Below, piece after piece: positions 25,967 through 36,045 of a stretch of DNA of 64,000 bases. Both the position numbers and the translations under genes were made by a program. The notes beneath the pieces are model-generated. The model made no database searches. It saw nothing but the letters and a program-made list of their open reading frames with translations, and was not told the origin of the DNA. Each line of letters begins with the position of its first letter. The first letter of the stretch is position 1. This DNA is from Pedobacter sp. Leaf216. GTDB taxonomy: Bacteria > Bacteroidota > Bacteroidia > Sphingobacteriales > Sphingobacteriaceae. The stretch covers positions 3,876 through 67,875 of the forward strand of contig NZ_LMKM01000011.1 of assembly GCF_001421515.1 (NCBI RefSeq). Reading direction: 5' to 3'.

Positions 25967-28900
25967 ATGAAACTAATTTACGCGTTATTAATCTGTTTTT
26001 TAATCAATCCTTTCGCACTATCCGCCCAAAAAAGTTCAATTGAGGGTACCGTAACAGATGCGGCTGATGGAAAACCACTTGCCGGTGTAAGTGTTGGAAT
26101 TAAATTAAACAAAGGCTTTCGCCAGCTGGCCACAACAAATGGCGGGGGCCAATATGTTATTTCCGGTTTAGGGACTGTTGATGAAATTTTTTTTAGTTAT
26201 GTGGGCATGAAAACAATGCAGGAGAGAATAAACGGTAGGGCAAAAATTGATGTGGCGATGACTGCCGATCAAAATTCACTTTCAACAGTTGTTGTTACCG
26301 CATTGGGCATTAAACGCGATGCCCGGTCGCTAAGTTATAGCAGACAAGGGTTGAATGGCACGGACCTAAGCGAAACCAAAAGTCCAAATTTGATCAGTTC
26401 TTTATCTGGAAAGATCGCCGGAGTTCAGGTTGTTCCACCTGGCTTTAATACCGGGTCGGCAAGAATCATTATAAGAGGAAACAGTTCGCTAACAGGCAAC
26501 AATCAGCCACTTTTTGTAGTAGATGGAATGCCTATCGACAATACGGCCGGAGATGGAAATATAGACTATGGAAACGGTGCTGCTAATTTGAATTATGAAG
26601 ATATTGAAAGCATAGAAATACTAAAGGGACCCAACGCATCTGCACTTTATGGTTCAAGGGCTGCAAATGGGGTCGTGCTGATCACCAGTAAAAAAGGGAC
26701 GGGCAAAACAAAAGTCACTGCAAATTCTAGCCTGATGTTCCAAAAATTAACGGAATTTCCTGAATATCAAAATGCATATGGTGTTGGTACCTCATTCTAT
26801 ATTGATAATACCCACAGTATTCCAGAAGCAAATGTTAATTATAGAAGCTGGGGTGCCCCAATGTTGGGCCAACCGTATGTTGCCATTAATGGCGAGCTCA
26901 AATCGTATTTGCCCAATCCGAATAATGTTAAAGATTTTTACAGTCAGGCGAAACTTTTTACCAATAATATTGCACTTGAGGGAGGGAGCGTCAACAGCAT
27001 CTATCGCATATCTTATACAAATTACGCAGGCACAAGCGTGGTAAATGGATTTAATAAGCAGGGGAAAAACTCGTTCGATTTGAGTTTACAGAACAAACCC
27101 AATAAATATTTCAGTTTAGATGGGAAAATCAGCTTTGTTCGCGATCGGGTGGATAATCGCCAGTATTCTAATTCAAATGGAAGGAATCCAACCAACCTAT
27201 ATACCCATATGGCCCGCAGTACCGATCTTTCTGAACTCAATCCATATAAAGATACTTTAACAGGCAAAGAAATTGGAACACACCGAAATTTCAGCAATCC
27301 GTACTGGGTAATTAATGAAAACCCCAATCAGGATACTAAAGATCGGCTTATTGTTGCGGTTAATCCCCAAGTGACTATAAATGATTGGCTTAAATTCACC
27401 ACAAGATTGGGGGCAGATGTATTTTGGTGGGACGGTTTCGAGTTTAACAACATTGGGTCTGTAATTGCTAATAATCCGGACGGTTACATGCGTACGTTTA
27501 ACACCAAGCAGCAAAACTTTAATGTGGAGGGACTTTTAACAGCGAAAAAGGATATTGCCGAGTTCTCAGTGATGGCTAATTTGGGTGCAAGCAGTTTTCG
27601 ATCAAATTTTGAAAAGCGGGACGAAAGTATCAATTCCTTGCTCCAACCAGGGTTGATTAATCTTTCCAATGCAAAAGAATACCCAACAGTAGTTCAGAAT
27701 ATCAGAAAGCGGCAACTAAATTCGGTTTTTGGTGCACTCTCTTTAGGATACCGTAATTATGCGTTTATCGATCTGACAGGCAGAAACGATTGGACCTCGA
27801 CCTTACCGAAAGGCAATAATGCCTATTTCTATCCTTCCATTGGCGGTTCTTTAATCCTGAATGAATTATTTAGTATACATAGCGGGGTTCTCAATTTCGC
27901 TAAACTTAGGGCCTCTTATGCCATAGTGGGGAACGATACCGATCCTTACCGCCTGGGGCAAACCTATTCATTTAATGGCTTTTTTAATGGGGCAACGCTG
28001 GCTTCACTTTCAACTACAATGAATAACCCGGATTTAAAGCCGGAGCGCACCGTTTCTAAAGAGTTTGGTACAACACTCCGTTTTTTTAAAAGCAGATTAA
28101 CAATTGATGCTACTTACTATGATGCCGCTACTAACAATCAAATTGTTACCGCTCAATTGCCCACATCAAGTGGATACCAGCAACGGATTTACAATGCCGG
28201 GGAGATTGCTAACTGGGGGTATGAACTCAGTGCCGATGCGAAAATTTTACAGGGCAGAGCTTTGTTCTGGCAAGCGCAGCTAAACTATTCAAAAAACAAT
28301 TCGAAAGTGGTATCCTTACTTGATGGAATCGACCGGTTTCAGCTTAATAACAACTCAAGTTACCTATATGTGTATGCTGAAGTCGGTAAGCCTTATGCAT
28401 ACTTAAGGGGCCTCGGAGTTGCAAGAGATGCCCAGGGGCGCATGCTGATTGAGGATGGAGGATCATTGCTGGTAAAAGATGCTGATATGGCCTTTGGAAC
28501 AGCATCTCCTGATTGGTTGGCCGGAGTAAGTAATACGTTCCGATATAAGAAATTTGACCTTAGTTTTCTGATTGATGTTAAAAAAGGCGGAGTCATTTAT
28601 TCAGGTAGTTATTCCAGAATGCTCACTAACGGTGTTGTGGCGGAAACTTTATATGGACGGGATGACTTCTATAAGCACAGCATCATTTTTGGCGAGAACG
28701 GCACAGAACTGAGTGGTGGCGCTGTTTGGGATGCCTATTTTGCAAACGGAACTAAAAACACCAAATATGTTACGCCCCAAAACTATGAGTATGCAAGGCC
28801 AAATTATGCAGAATTCGTCATTTACGATGCATCATACATAAAGTTACGCGAAGTAGCACTAGGTTATAACCTGCCAGATAAATGGGCTAAAAAACTGGCG

Positions 28901-29074
28901 CTGAAAGGCGCTAGAGTCTCTGCCTCCGGTCGGAATCTGGCTATATTATATAAGAAAACGCCCAAGGGAATCGATCCTGAAGCTACTTCTACTTCTGGAA
29001 ATGGGCAGGGGATAGAGAACGGGGCCCTTCCACCAAATGCCATATATGGCTTCAACATCAGACTAACTTTTTAA
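25967..29074 (+). CDS. SusC/RagA-type TonB-linked outer-membrane protein (module 1), 1035 aa
   Basis: The signal peptide ends near LSAQ. A CarboxypepD_reg-like domain (IEGTVTDAADGKPLAGVSV) precedes the plug, with SusC signatures VVVTALGIKRDARSLSYS, RIIIRGNSSLTGNNQPLFVV, DGMPIDN, EDIESIEILKGPNASALYG and SRAANGVVLITSKKG. The barrel ends NAIYGFNIRLTF with the terminal Phe. SusC proteins import oligosaccharides in complex with a SusD lid, encoded 10 bases downstream. It is the first gene of the array. The paralogue in module 2 (32890-36036) has nearly the same length and shares the ALGIKR.[AT]RSLSYSRQ string. Confidence 0.93.
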   Translation: MKLIYALLICFLINPFALSAQKSSIEGTVTDAADGKPLAGVSVGIKLNKGFRQLATTNGGGQYVISGLGTVDEIFFSYVGMKTMQERINGRAKIDVAMTADQNSLSTVVVTALGIKRDARSLSYSRQGLNGTDLSETKSPNLISSLSGKIAGVQVVPPGFNTGSARIIIRGNSSLTGNNQPLFVVDGMPIDNTAGDGNIDYGNGAANLNYEDIESIEILKGPNASALYGSRAANGVVLITSKKGTGKTKVTANSSLMFQKLTEFPEYQNAYGVGTSFYIDNTHSIPEANVNYRSWGAPMLGQPYVAINGELKSYLPNPNNVKDFYSQAKLFTNNIALEGGSVNSIYRISYTNYAGTSVVNGFNKQGKNSFDLSLQNKPNKYFSLDGKISFVRDRVDNRQYSNSNGRNPTNLYTHMARSTDLSELNPYKDTLTGKEIGTHRNFSNPYWVINENPNQDTKDRLIVAVNPQVTINDWLKFTTRLGADVFWWDGFEFNNIGSVIANNPDGYMRTFNTKQQNFNVEGLLTAKKDIAEFSVMANLGASSFRSNFEKRDESINSLLQPGLINLSNAKEYPTVVQNIRKRQLNSVFGALSLGYRNYAFIDLTGRNDWTSTLPKGNNAYFYPSIGGSLILNELFSIHSGVLNFAKLRASYAIVGNDTDPYRLGQTYSFNGFFNGATLASLSTTMNNPDLKPERTVSKEFGTTLRFFKSRLTIDATYYDAATNNQIVTAQLPTSSGYQQRIYNAGEIANWGYELSADAKILQGRALFWQAQLNYSKNNSKVVSLLDGIDRFQLNNNSSYLYVYAEVGKPYAYLRGLGVARDAQGRMLIEDGGSLLVKDADMAFGTASPDWLAGVSNTFRYKKFDLSFLIDVKKGGVIYSGSYSRMLTNGVVAETLYGRDDFYKHSIIFGENGTELSGGAVWDAYFANGTKNTKYVTPQNYEYARPNYAEFVIYDASYIKLREVALGYNLPDKWAKKLALKGARVSASGRNLAILYKKTPKGIDPEATSTSGNGQGIENGALPPNAIYGFNIRLTF

Positions 29075-29084
29075 ATTCAGAATC

Positions 29085-30686
29085 ATGAAAATTAGACATA
29101 TTTTATCACTGCTTTTTCTCTCCCTAATGATAGGCTGTACCAAAGATTTCGAAGATACTAATCAAAACCCGAACAATCCGACAAAAGTTGAACCTGATTT
29201 TTTGCTTACCACTTCGATTTTTCAAGCTATGAACCTTTATGGGGGCGACATGAATAGGGTAGTGTTTTTCAATTACACTCAACATTTCTCGGGTTTTCAA
29301 GGTGAATTTCAGCGTTACAGCTTCAATAATGCTACCAATAGCGCGTACTGGAAGAGTACCTATATCGGCTGCATGCAGCCTGTAAATCAGGTTGTAGTGA
29401 ATTTTAAAGATAATTCTGCTTACAAAAACCGGGTACTTATCGCTCAAATTTGGAAAGATTACATTATTTCTAATGCAGTTTCTATGTGGGGCGCAGTACC
29501 TACAAATGAGGCGCTTTCTGGGAGTCCTTCTGTCCCATTCACTAAAGAAGAAGATATTTATCATAATCTCCTCGCAGATTTAAAGCAACTTGCATCTTCA
29601 ATAGATCTTTCGGGCGATAAATACGGTGCGGGGGCAGATAAAGTTTTTGGTGGCGACCTGTTAAAATGGAAGAAGTTTGCCAATACGCTGAGATTGAGGC
29701 TCGCAATGCGAATTTCGAATGCAGCGCCTAACGGAAATCCTGAAGCGGCTAAAAAGGTTGCACAAGAAATTTTTGCTGACGAACAGAACACGATCACTGC
29801 ACAAGCTGAAACTGCAGCAGCCGTTTGGGGAACATCAAGCGATACCTGGTCTCCTTTATACAACTATGTAGTTTACAACTATACTGCGAACAAGGCAACA
29901 ATTCCCGTGGTTAACGAATCGCTTATTTATCATATGGTCCCATATAGTGATGCAAGACTTGCCATTTATGCCCAGCCGGCGAAACAAGGTCCTCAGGTCA
30001 ACAAATTCTTTGGACAAAATATTTCATACGGTGGTGGAAGCCAGTATGCCTCGGGCCAGGTTAATCCACATACTGGACTTAAACAAGATGACTATTCTTA
30101 TATTGGTAGCCGCTTTTTAAAACCTGATGCAGAGTATGTATTTATCTCTTATGCAGAAGCTTGTTTTTTAAAAGCAGAGGCAGCTTTAAAGGGCTGGGGT
30201 GGATCAAAAAGTGCCGAACAGTATTATAATGAAGGGATTGACGCTTCTTATAACCGCTATGGGTTGACAGCCGCTCAGGCCACCGCTTATAAAAATACAC
30301 TGGGTATAAAATGGTCTACAGCATCTGATACTACAGGCAGGAGTAGTCAATTTAAAGACTGGTTGCAAATCTGTTCCAGTTATATCGCCCCTGGCGATAA
30401 CTATAAGCAAATCATCATGCAGCATTGGCTGGCCATACCAGGACAGGGAGTTGATGCCTGGGCACTCATCAGAAGAAGCAGGGTTTTAGAATTCCAACCA
30501 CAATTTGCTACCTATGATGGAGACTACGCATATTTACCAAACCGGATAATTTATCCAAGCGATGAAGTAAATACCAATTCTGCTGAAGTAAATAAGGCCA
30601 TAAAATGGCTTAATGGCCCCGATAATTTAACAACCAAACTATGGTTTTCATTGCCTACAAAAAAAAATCCCTTTTTACCCTTCTAA
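29085..30686 (+). CDS. SusD/RagB-type glycan-binding lipoprotein (module 1), 533 aa
   Basis: The lipoprotein signal has lipobox MIGC (Cys at about 18). The SusD pattern follows: DTNQNPNNPTKVEPDFLLTT near the start, helices with ALSGSP and FTKEEDIYHNLLADLKQLAS, KWKKFANTLRLRLAMRIS, DAEYVFISYAEACFLKAEAA and LIRRSRVLEFQPQF. The Asn-Pro-rich start and the YSD/AEA-helix motifs are characteristic. It caps SusC and binds the incoming glycan at the cell surface. Partner of the SusC upstream. Confidence 0.92.
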   Translation: MKIRHILSLLFLSLMIGCTKDFEDTNQNPNNPTKVEPDFLLTTSIFQAMNLYGGDMNRVVFFNYTQHFSGFQGEFQRYSFNNATNSAYWKSTYIGCMQPVNQVVVNFKDNSAYKNRVLIAQIWKDYIISNAVSMWGAVPTNEALSGSPSVPFTKEEDIYHNLLADLKQLASSIDLSGDKYGAGADKVFGGDLLKWKKFANTLRLRLAMRISNAAPNGNPEAAKKVAQEIFADEQNTITAQAETAAAVWGTSSDTWSPLYNYVVYNYTANKATIPVVNESLIYHMVPYSDARLAIYAQPAKQGPQVNKFFGQNISYGGGSQYASGQVNPHTGLKQDDYSYIGSRFLKPDAEYVFISYAEACFLKAEAALKGWGGSKSAEQYYNEGIDASYNRYGLTAAQATAYKNTLGIKWSTASDTTGRSSQFKDWLQICSSYIAPGDNYKQIIMQHWLAIPGQGVDAWALIRRSRVLEFQPQFATYDGDYAYLPNRIIYPSDEVNTNSAEVNKAIKWLNGPDNLTTKLWFSLPTKKNPFLPF

Positions 30687-30695
30687 AAATTTACT

Positions 30696-31745
30696 ATGAA
30701 ATATCTTTACATCATCGGTCCAATTGCATTACTTTTTTTGGGATGCAAAAAAGAAGACCAGCACCTGCCACCCGATTTTAATTATCCTATTCCTGCTGTC
30801 CAAATCACTGAAAATGTAAATGTGGGTGCCTACTATTCCAGTTATGCTACAGCAGACTGGGCAAAAAAATACACATATACACCCATACAGGGTGAATATA
30901 ACTCACTTCTGTCGGTGCCAATGGATCAAAACAGGCAGTGGGCAGACTTAGCCGGGCTGGATTTCTTTATCTTCAATTGGAATGGAACGGCCTTAAGTAA
31001 TCCACTTTTAACCAGTTTCATTACTGGAAGACAAAGCAAAGTGAAGATGGTAATAAATTATAATATTGCTCATCTAGGTGCAAGTAATCTTGCCCCGCTT
31101 ACTGGTGCAAAACTAACGACCATGATTAGCGAACTGAATGCACTTGCCATAAGTCATTTCAATAAAGATTATTATTATAAAATCAATGGCAGGCCGGTTA
31201 TCTTGATTACGCCGCTTAATCTTGCTGCCTCTGCCACCACAAGTGCGGATTATAAGGCAGTTATTCCCGAAGTCAGGGCTGCATTGAAGGTATCTGGTTT
31301 CGATGTTTACATTATTGGTGAGATTACCTCAGGATGGTTGCCCCCACAACGATATGCATCAGCCATACGGGCTGTCGATGCAATAAATTTATCCAACTGG
31401 TCTACTAGTAATTACGATCAATCTGTTTTCTTCAATGCCTATAGCGATCAAAACTGGAAGAATTGGACGGATTCAACGAGTAATTGGAAAATTGATTTTG
31501 TCCCCTGCATTTTCCCAGGTTTCAACGATAAAGTAGCCACTCCAGCAAGCAAGCTTTACAACCTGGGAAGAACAGCTGATTTCTATAACGATTACTGTAA
31601 TGTAGCGAAAAGAAATATGTCTGCAAAGCGCCTGGTCATCATCAATTCCTGGAACAACTTCCAAATGGGTACGAGCATGGAGCCTACAAAAGAATATGGT
31701 ACAAGTTATCTAGAAATCACCAGAAAGCAATTTAAGATCAATTAA
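30696..31745 (+). CDS. GH99-like (WbsX-type) lipoprotein glycosidase (module 1), 349 aa
   Basis: The lipobox LFLGC puts it on a membrane surface. The body looks like a GH99/GH71-like TIM barrel: NVGAYYSSYATADWAKKY near the start, WADLAGLDFFIFNWNG, KVKMVINYN, NGRPVILITPLN and near the end VIINSWNNFQMGTSMEPT, the counterpart of the INAWNEW...EP motif of the clan. GH99 enzymes are endo-acting on alpha-mannosides; WbsX-like members have no fixed substrate. The paralogue is at 37680-38732. Placed between SusD and a phosphoesterase, it probably cuts the polymer outside before import. Confidence 0.72.
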   Translation: MKYLYIIGPIALLFLGCKKEDQHLPPDFNYPIPAVQITENVNVGAYYSSYATADWAKKYTYTPIQGEYNSLLSVPMDQNRQWADLAGLDFFIFNWNGTALSNPLLTSFITGRQSKVKMVINYNIAHLGASNLAPLTGAKLTTMISELNALAISHFNKDYYYKINGRPVILITPLNLAASATTSADYKAVIPEVRAALKVSGFDVYIIGEITSGWLPPQRYASAIRAVDAINLSNWSTSNYDQSVFFNAYSDQNWKNWTDSTSNWKIDFVPCIFPGFNDKVATPASKLYNLGRTADFYNDYCNVAKRNMSAKRLVIINSWNNFQMGTSMEPTKEYGTSYLEITRKQFKIN

Positions 31746-31759
31746 TTACAAGCTAATAT

Positions 31760-32893
31760 ATGGTAAATGAACTGAATCGCCGAAGATTTATTACAACATT
31801 AGGCACTCTGGCCGCAGCGCTTCCTTTAGGCGCATCTGCCTTTGATTTTATTCCAAGTCCGGGAAAAAGTTTCGATTTTATTCTTCTTGGCGATCTCCAT
31901 TTTGATAAACTAGAGCATCACGATATGGAATACATCAAAACGACGTATCCAAACGATCTGGGGCAAATCAAAAACTATTCAAGGATTACCGAAGAAAATC
32001 TTCCTTTGTTAATGAGGATTGCAAAGGAAAAAGCCATAGAAAGGAATGCAGATTTTTTTCTTCAACTGGGGGATTTTGTTGAGGGGCTCTGCGGATCGGA
32101 AGAACTGGCAAAAAAACAAATTGATGAGTTTGTTGAACTGGTTCGTCAGCAGGATTTTAAACGGCCGTTTTTCGTAATTAAAGGCAACCACGATATTACG
32201 GGCAAAGGTGCTCGGGAGAATTATGTTAAAACAGTATTACCCTGGCAAGGAAAAGAGCAAAAGCAGCTGTTAAGTAACGCCAATTCTACTTTCGTTCATA
32301 AAAACTCGAGGTTTGTGCTCTTCGATTCCTATAGTGCAGAAGAAAGTTTGATATGGCTTAAATCTGTTCTAAAGAATCATACAGAAAAAAATCTCTTTTT
32401 CTGTATCCATCAACCTGTAGTTCCTTTCGATGCCCGGGCCAACTGGCATGTGTTTTCTGGCAAATCTCAGCAGGCATCAAGAAATGAATTATTGGATTTG
32501 TTAGGCGAACACAATGCAATTGTGCTTTGTGGACATTTACATAAAACATCTATTTTAACCCGTGCTACTTCAAAAGGAAATTTTGTTCAGCTATGCATAG
32601 GTAGCGTTATTCCTTCTGCTCAGGCAGCTGTTACTGATCATCTGACTGGCCTGGAGGCCTATCAGACTAATTTGGTAGATCTTGAGCCAGAATTTTCTCC
32701 AGGCTCGCTTGACGAAAGAAAGCGTAACCTAACTAATGAGAAACCGTTTATTAAACACTTTGAATATGCCAATTTCTGCGGCTATGGGAACGTAAGTGTA
32801 GATGCCAAATCAGGAATAACCCTTTCTATATATGCAAATCTTGATCAAAAGCCATGGTCGATTGTAAACCTCTCCAACTTATTAAAATTATGA
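31760..32893 (+). CDS. Calcineurin-like metallophosphoesterase with twin-arginine-like signal (module 1), 377 aa
   Basis: The start NRRRFITTLGTLAAALPLGA resembles a Tat signal, suggesting export after folding with metals. Core blocks are GDLHFD (from about 43), GDFVEG, KGNHDITGKG, CIHQPVVP and GHLHKT, all of the calcineurin-like superfamily. There is no fibronectin N-domain, so it differs in type from the phosphoesterase of module 2. It should remove phosphate from mono- or diesters in the periplasm. Its stop overlaps the next SusC start (ATGA at 32890), showing translational coupling to module 2. Confidence 0.85.
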   Translation: MVNELNRRRFITTLGTLAAALPLGASAFDFIPSPGKSFDFILLGDLHFDKLEHHDMEYIKTTYPNDLGQIKNYSRITEENLPLLMRIAKEKAIERNADFFLQLGDFVEGLCGSEELAKKQIDEFVELVRQQDFKRPFFVIKGNHDITGKGARENYVKTVLPWQGKEQKQLLSNANSTFVHKNSRFVLFDSYSAEESLIWLKSVLKNHTEKNLFFCIHQPVVPFDARANWHVFSGKSQQASRNELLDLLGEHNAIVLCGHLHKTSILTRATSKGNFVQLCIGSVIPSAQAAVTDHLTGLEAYQTNLVDLEPEFSPGSLDERKRNLTNEKPFIKHFEYANFCGYGNVSVDAKSGITLSIYANLDQKPWSIVNLSNLLKL

Positions 32894-35800
32894 AAATAAA
32901 GTTTTATCTAGTTATTTTATGCTGTGTTTCGCCTATTTTTTTACAGGCGCAAACGCGGATCAGCGGAACTGTTTTTGACGGAGCTGATAAAACTCCGTTG
33001 CCAGGGGTTACCGTAACAGTTGACACTAAAAACGGGCCTCTTCAGGGTGCGTATACGAATACTGATGGTAAATATTCCCTGTCCCTGCCAATGGGGGCAG
33101 AAGAGCTTATTTTCTCGTACACTGGAATGAAATCAGTAACAGAAAAAATTAACGGGAGAATTCGAATTGATATAATAATGGTAAATGAAAGCAAGCAGCT
33201 TCAAGCAGTTGCCATAACAGCTTTGGGTATTAAAAGAGAGACTAGATCATTAAGTTATAGCCGCCAATCCATGGATGTATCAACGTTAACACAAGCGCCT
33301 TCAACCAATATCTTATCCTCACTTTCTGGCCGGATTGCTGGGGTGCAGATTACACCATCTTCTACCAACACAGGTTCTGCACGCGTTGTTATCAGGGGAA
33401 ACAACTCTATTTCCGGCAATAACCAACCACTTTTTGTAATTGATGGAATCCCTGTGGATAATGAAGCTGGCGATGGTAAGGTGACTACATCCGGAAACAC
33501 AAATCTGGATTATGGAAATGTAGTTGGAAACATAAATCCTGAAGATATTGAAAATATTGAGGTGCTCAAGGGTCCAAACGCAGCTGCATTATATGGTTCC
33601 CGTGCGGCGAACGGCGCCATCTTAATCACTACAAAAAAATCTTCCGGAAAAAAATTTCAGGCAACTTTTAATTCAAATTCTACTTTTCAGCGGATCAACG
33701 AATTTCCTGACTATCAAGATCAGTTCGGGGCAGGGAATAGTTTTAAGCTGGATGGATCCGGATCAACAAGCAATCCCCAAAAGATCCCCAATCTTGGCGT
33801 TTTTAACCGGAGCTGGGGTGCACCTCTTTTAGGCCAGCCCGTAATTAGTGTAAACGGGCAATTCAAAGAGTATCTCGCTCAGCCCGATAATGTTAAAGAC
33901 TTTTACCAAACTGCGGCTATGCTTACCAATTCAATAGCTGTTGACGGTGGTAATACAGAAAATAATTACCGGTTTTCTTATACCAACTATCAGGGTGGAA
34001 GTGTGGTTGCAGGGATAAATAAAGCAACCCGGCACAATGCAAATATCCGGGTACTTAATAAATTTACCAAATGGCTGGATCTGGATTCGAAAGTTACTTT
34101 TATCAACAATAAAGTGATAAACAGGCAATATATGAATGGAAGCACCAGAAATCCGGTTTATCAATATGCATATATGGTAAGAGATGATAAGCTTTCAGAA
34201 TTCGAAATTTATAAAGATGCTTATGGAAACGAAATCAATACCCACACAGATTTCCTGAACCCGTACTGGGCTATAAACGAAAATCCAAACCAGGATGTAA
34301 AAAATCAGCTACTTGGTGCCTTTAATTTGAATGCTAAAATAAACGACTGGCTAAAATTTACGGCTAAACTGGGTACCGAAATGTACTGGCTAAATGGATA
34401 CACTTTTAATAACAAGGGCTCTAAGAGCAGTCCGAATGGAAGCATGGCCACCCTGGATAACAATTTTCAGGGTACAAATGCCGACGCAATAATCTTTGCC
34501 AACAACAAGATTGGCAAATTGACCATCAATTCCTTTTTAGGTGCGGGCACATTTAGAACCAAATCTGAGAAAAATGATCAAAGTATTGCTTCGCTCATTC
34601 AGGCTGGCTTGGTTAACATTTCCAACTCAGGAGAGGCCGCAACAGTAAATCAGTTTTCGTCAAAAAAAATTATCAATTCGATTTATGGATCTACATCGAT
34701 CGGATATGACAACTTCCTGTATCTAGACCTAACAGCGAGGAACGATTGGTCATCTACCTTGCCTGCGGCAAATAACTCTTATTTTTACCCGTCAATCGGC
34801 GGGTCGTTTGTTTTTACTGATGCGTTTAAAAGTTTAACGGACAAGCTAAAACCTGTGCTCTCTTTTGGTAAGCTAAGGATGTCTTATGCTATTATTGGTA
34901 ACGATACCAGTCCATATCAGCTCACACCAACTTATAGTTTTGACGGAATTTACAATGGACAAGCCTATGCTTCCCTTTCCTCTACATTCTTTAACCCGGA
35001 TTTAAAGCCGGAGAAGACAGGTTCTTTTGAATATGGATTGGACCTTAGGTTTTTAAAAGACAGAATTTCTTTTAGTGTAACGCGTTACCATGCCGCCACA
35101 ACCAACCAAATTTTACTGGCACAGATTACTCCGGCAAGTGGCTATAATGCCAGGTATTATAATGCGGGAGAAATCCAAAACCGGGGTACCGAATTAATCT
35201 TGTCGGGAACACCCGTTAAAACCAATTCTTTCACCTGGAGTGCTTCGGCGAATTTTGCAAAGAACAATTCACTCGTAAAAAGCCTGGTGGATGGTGTAAA
35301 TAGTTTTCAATTGAATTCGTGGTTTGGAAGACTGCTTGTATTTGCCGAAGTGGGCCAGCCTTATGGTGTAATCCGCGGGGCAGGGTGGAAATTGGATGAT
35401 CAGGGTAGAAAGCTGGTGGCCGCAACAGGTTTGCCCATCGCAGCGCCCAATCAAGTGCTCGGCACTGCTACACCCGACTGGACGGGAGGTTTCAGCAATA
35501 GTTTTAGATATAAAAATTTCAACTTAAGCTTGCTTGTGGATGTACGTAAAGGTGGAAGTTTTTATTCCGGAACCTACCGTAGGTCATACATATCAGGTGC
35601 GATTGAAGCTACCTTAGAGGGCAGAGCCGATTATTACCTCCATAGCTATATATATGGAGAAGCCGCAGCAAATTTAGCAGGCGGGTTTATTTATGGCGAT
35701 GCTTATTTTGAAGATGGCACTCCTAATAATAAGTATGTGAGCCCTCAATCAAATGGATTTGCGAATATCGACCAGATGCAGATTTTTGATGCAAGTTATG

Positions 35801-36036
35801 TGAAACTGAGAGAAGCCGTTATTGGTTACGACCTTCCCGCATCACTACTGAAGAGCATCAAAATTGCCAACGCCCGGATTTCCTTATCAGGCAGAAACCT
35901 CTGGACCATTTATAAAAAAGCGCCTAAGGGCATTGATCCAGAATCTAGTGTGACCTCTGGTAACGGACAAGGCATAGAATATGGTTCTTTACCACCATTC
36001 TCTACATATGGATTAGATTTAAGACTTACTTTTTAA
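32890..36036 (+). CDS. SusC/RagA-type TonB-linked outer-membrane protein (module 2), 1048 aa
   Basis: The ATG at 32890 overlaps the previous stop and starts a proper signal peptide (MKIKFYLVILCCVSPIFLQA), so I prefer it to the ATG at 32854. The CarboxypepD-like domain (RISGTVFDGADKTPLPGVTV), plug (VVIRGNNSISGNNQPLFVI, NPEDIENIEVLKGPNAAALY) and terminal strand (GLDLRLTF) are SusC type. It aligns throughout with the module 1 SusC, including the TALGIKR.TRSLSYSRQ string, so the two arose by duplication and then diverged strongly. Confidence 0.93.
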   Translation: MKIKFYLVILCCVSPIFLQAQTRISGTVFDGADKTPLPGVTVTVDTKNGPLQGAYTNTDGKYSLSLPMGAEELIFSYTGMKSVTEKINGRIRIDIIMVNESKQLQAVAITALGIKRETRSLSYSRQSMDVSTLTQAPSTNILSSLSGRIAGVQITPSSTNTGSARVVIRGNNSISGNNQPLFVIDGIPVDNEAGDGKVTTSGNTNLDYGNVVGNINPEDIENIEVLKGPNAAALYGSRAANGAILITTKKSSGKKFQATFNSNSTFQRINEFPDYQDQFGAGNSFKLDGSGSTSNPQKIPNLGVFNRSWGAPLLGQPVISVNGQFKEYLAQPDNVKDFYQTAAMLTNSIAVDGGNTENNYRFSYTNYQGGSVVAGINKATRHNANIRVLNKFTKWLDLDSKVTFINNKVINRQYMNGSTRNPVYQYAYMVRDDKLSEFEIYKDAYGNEINTHTDFLNPYWAINENPNQDVKNQLLGAFNLNAKINDWLKFTAKLGTEMYWLNGYTFNNKGSKSSPNGSMATLDNNFQGTNADAIIFANNKIGKLTINSFLGAGTFRTKSEKNDQSIASLIQAGLVNISNSGEAATVNQFSSKKIINSIYGSTSIGYDNFLYLDLTARNDWSSTLPAANNSYFYPSIGGSFVFTDAFKSLTDKLKPVLSFGKLRMSYAIIGNDTSPYQLTPTYSFDGIYNGQAYASLSSTFFNPDLKPEKTGSFEYGLDLRFLKDRISFSVTRYHAATTNQILLAQITPASGYNARYYNAGEIQNRGTELILSGTPVKTNSFTWSASANFAKNNSLVKSLVDGVNSFQLNSWFGRLLVFAEVGQPYGVIRGAGWKLDDQGRKLVAATGLPIAAPNQVLGTATPDWTGGFSNSFRYKNFNLSLLVDVRKGGSFYSGTYRRSYISGAIEATLEGRADYYLHSYIYGEAAANLAGGFIYGDAYFEDGTPNNKYVSPQSNGFANIDQMQIFDASYVKLREAVIGYDLPASLLKSIKIANARISLSGRNLWTIYKKAPKGIDPESSVTSGNGQGIEYGSLPPFSTYGLDLRLTF

Positions 36037-36045
36037 TTGCAATCG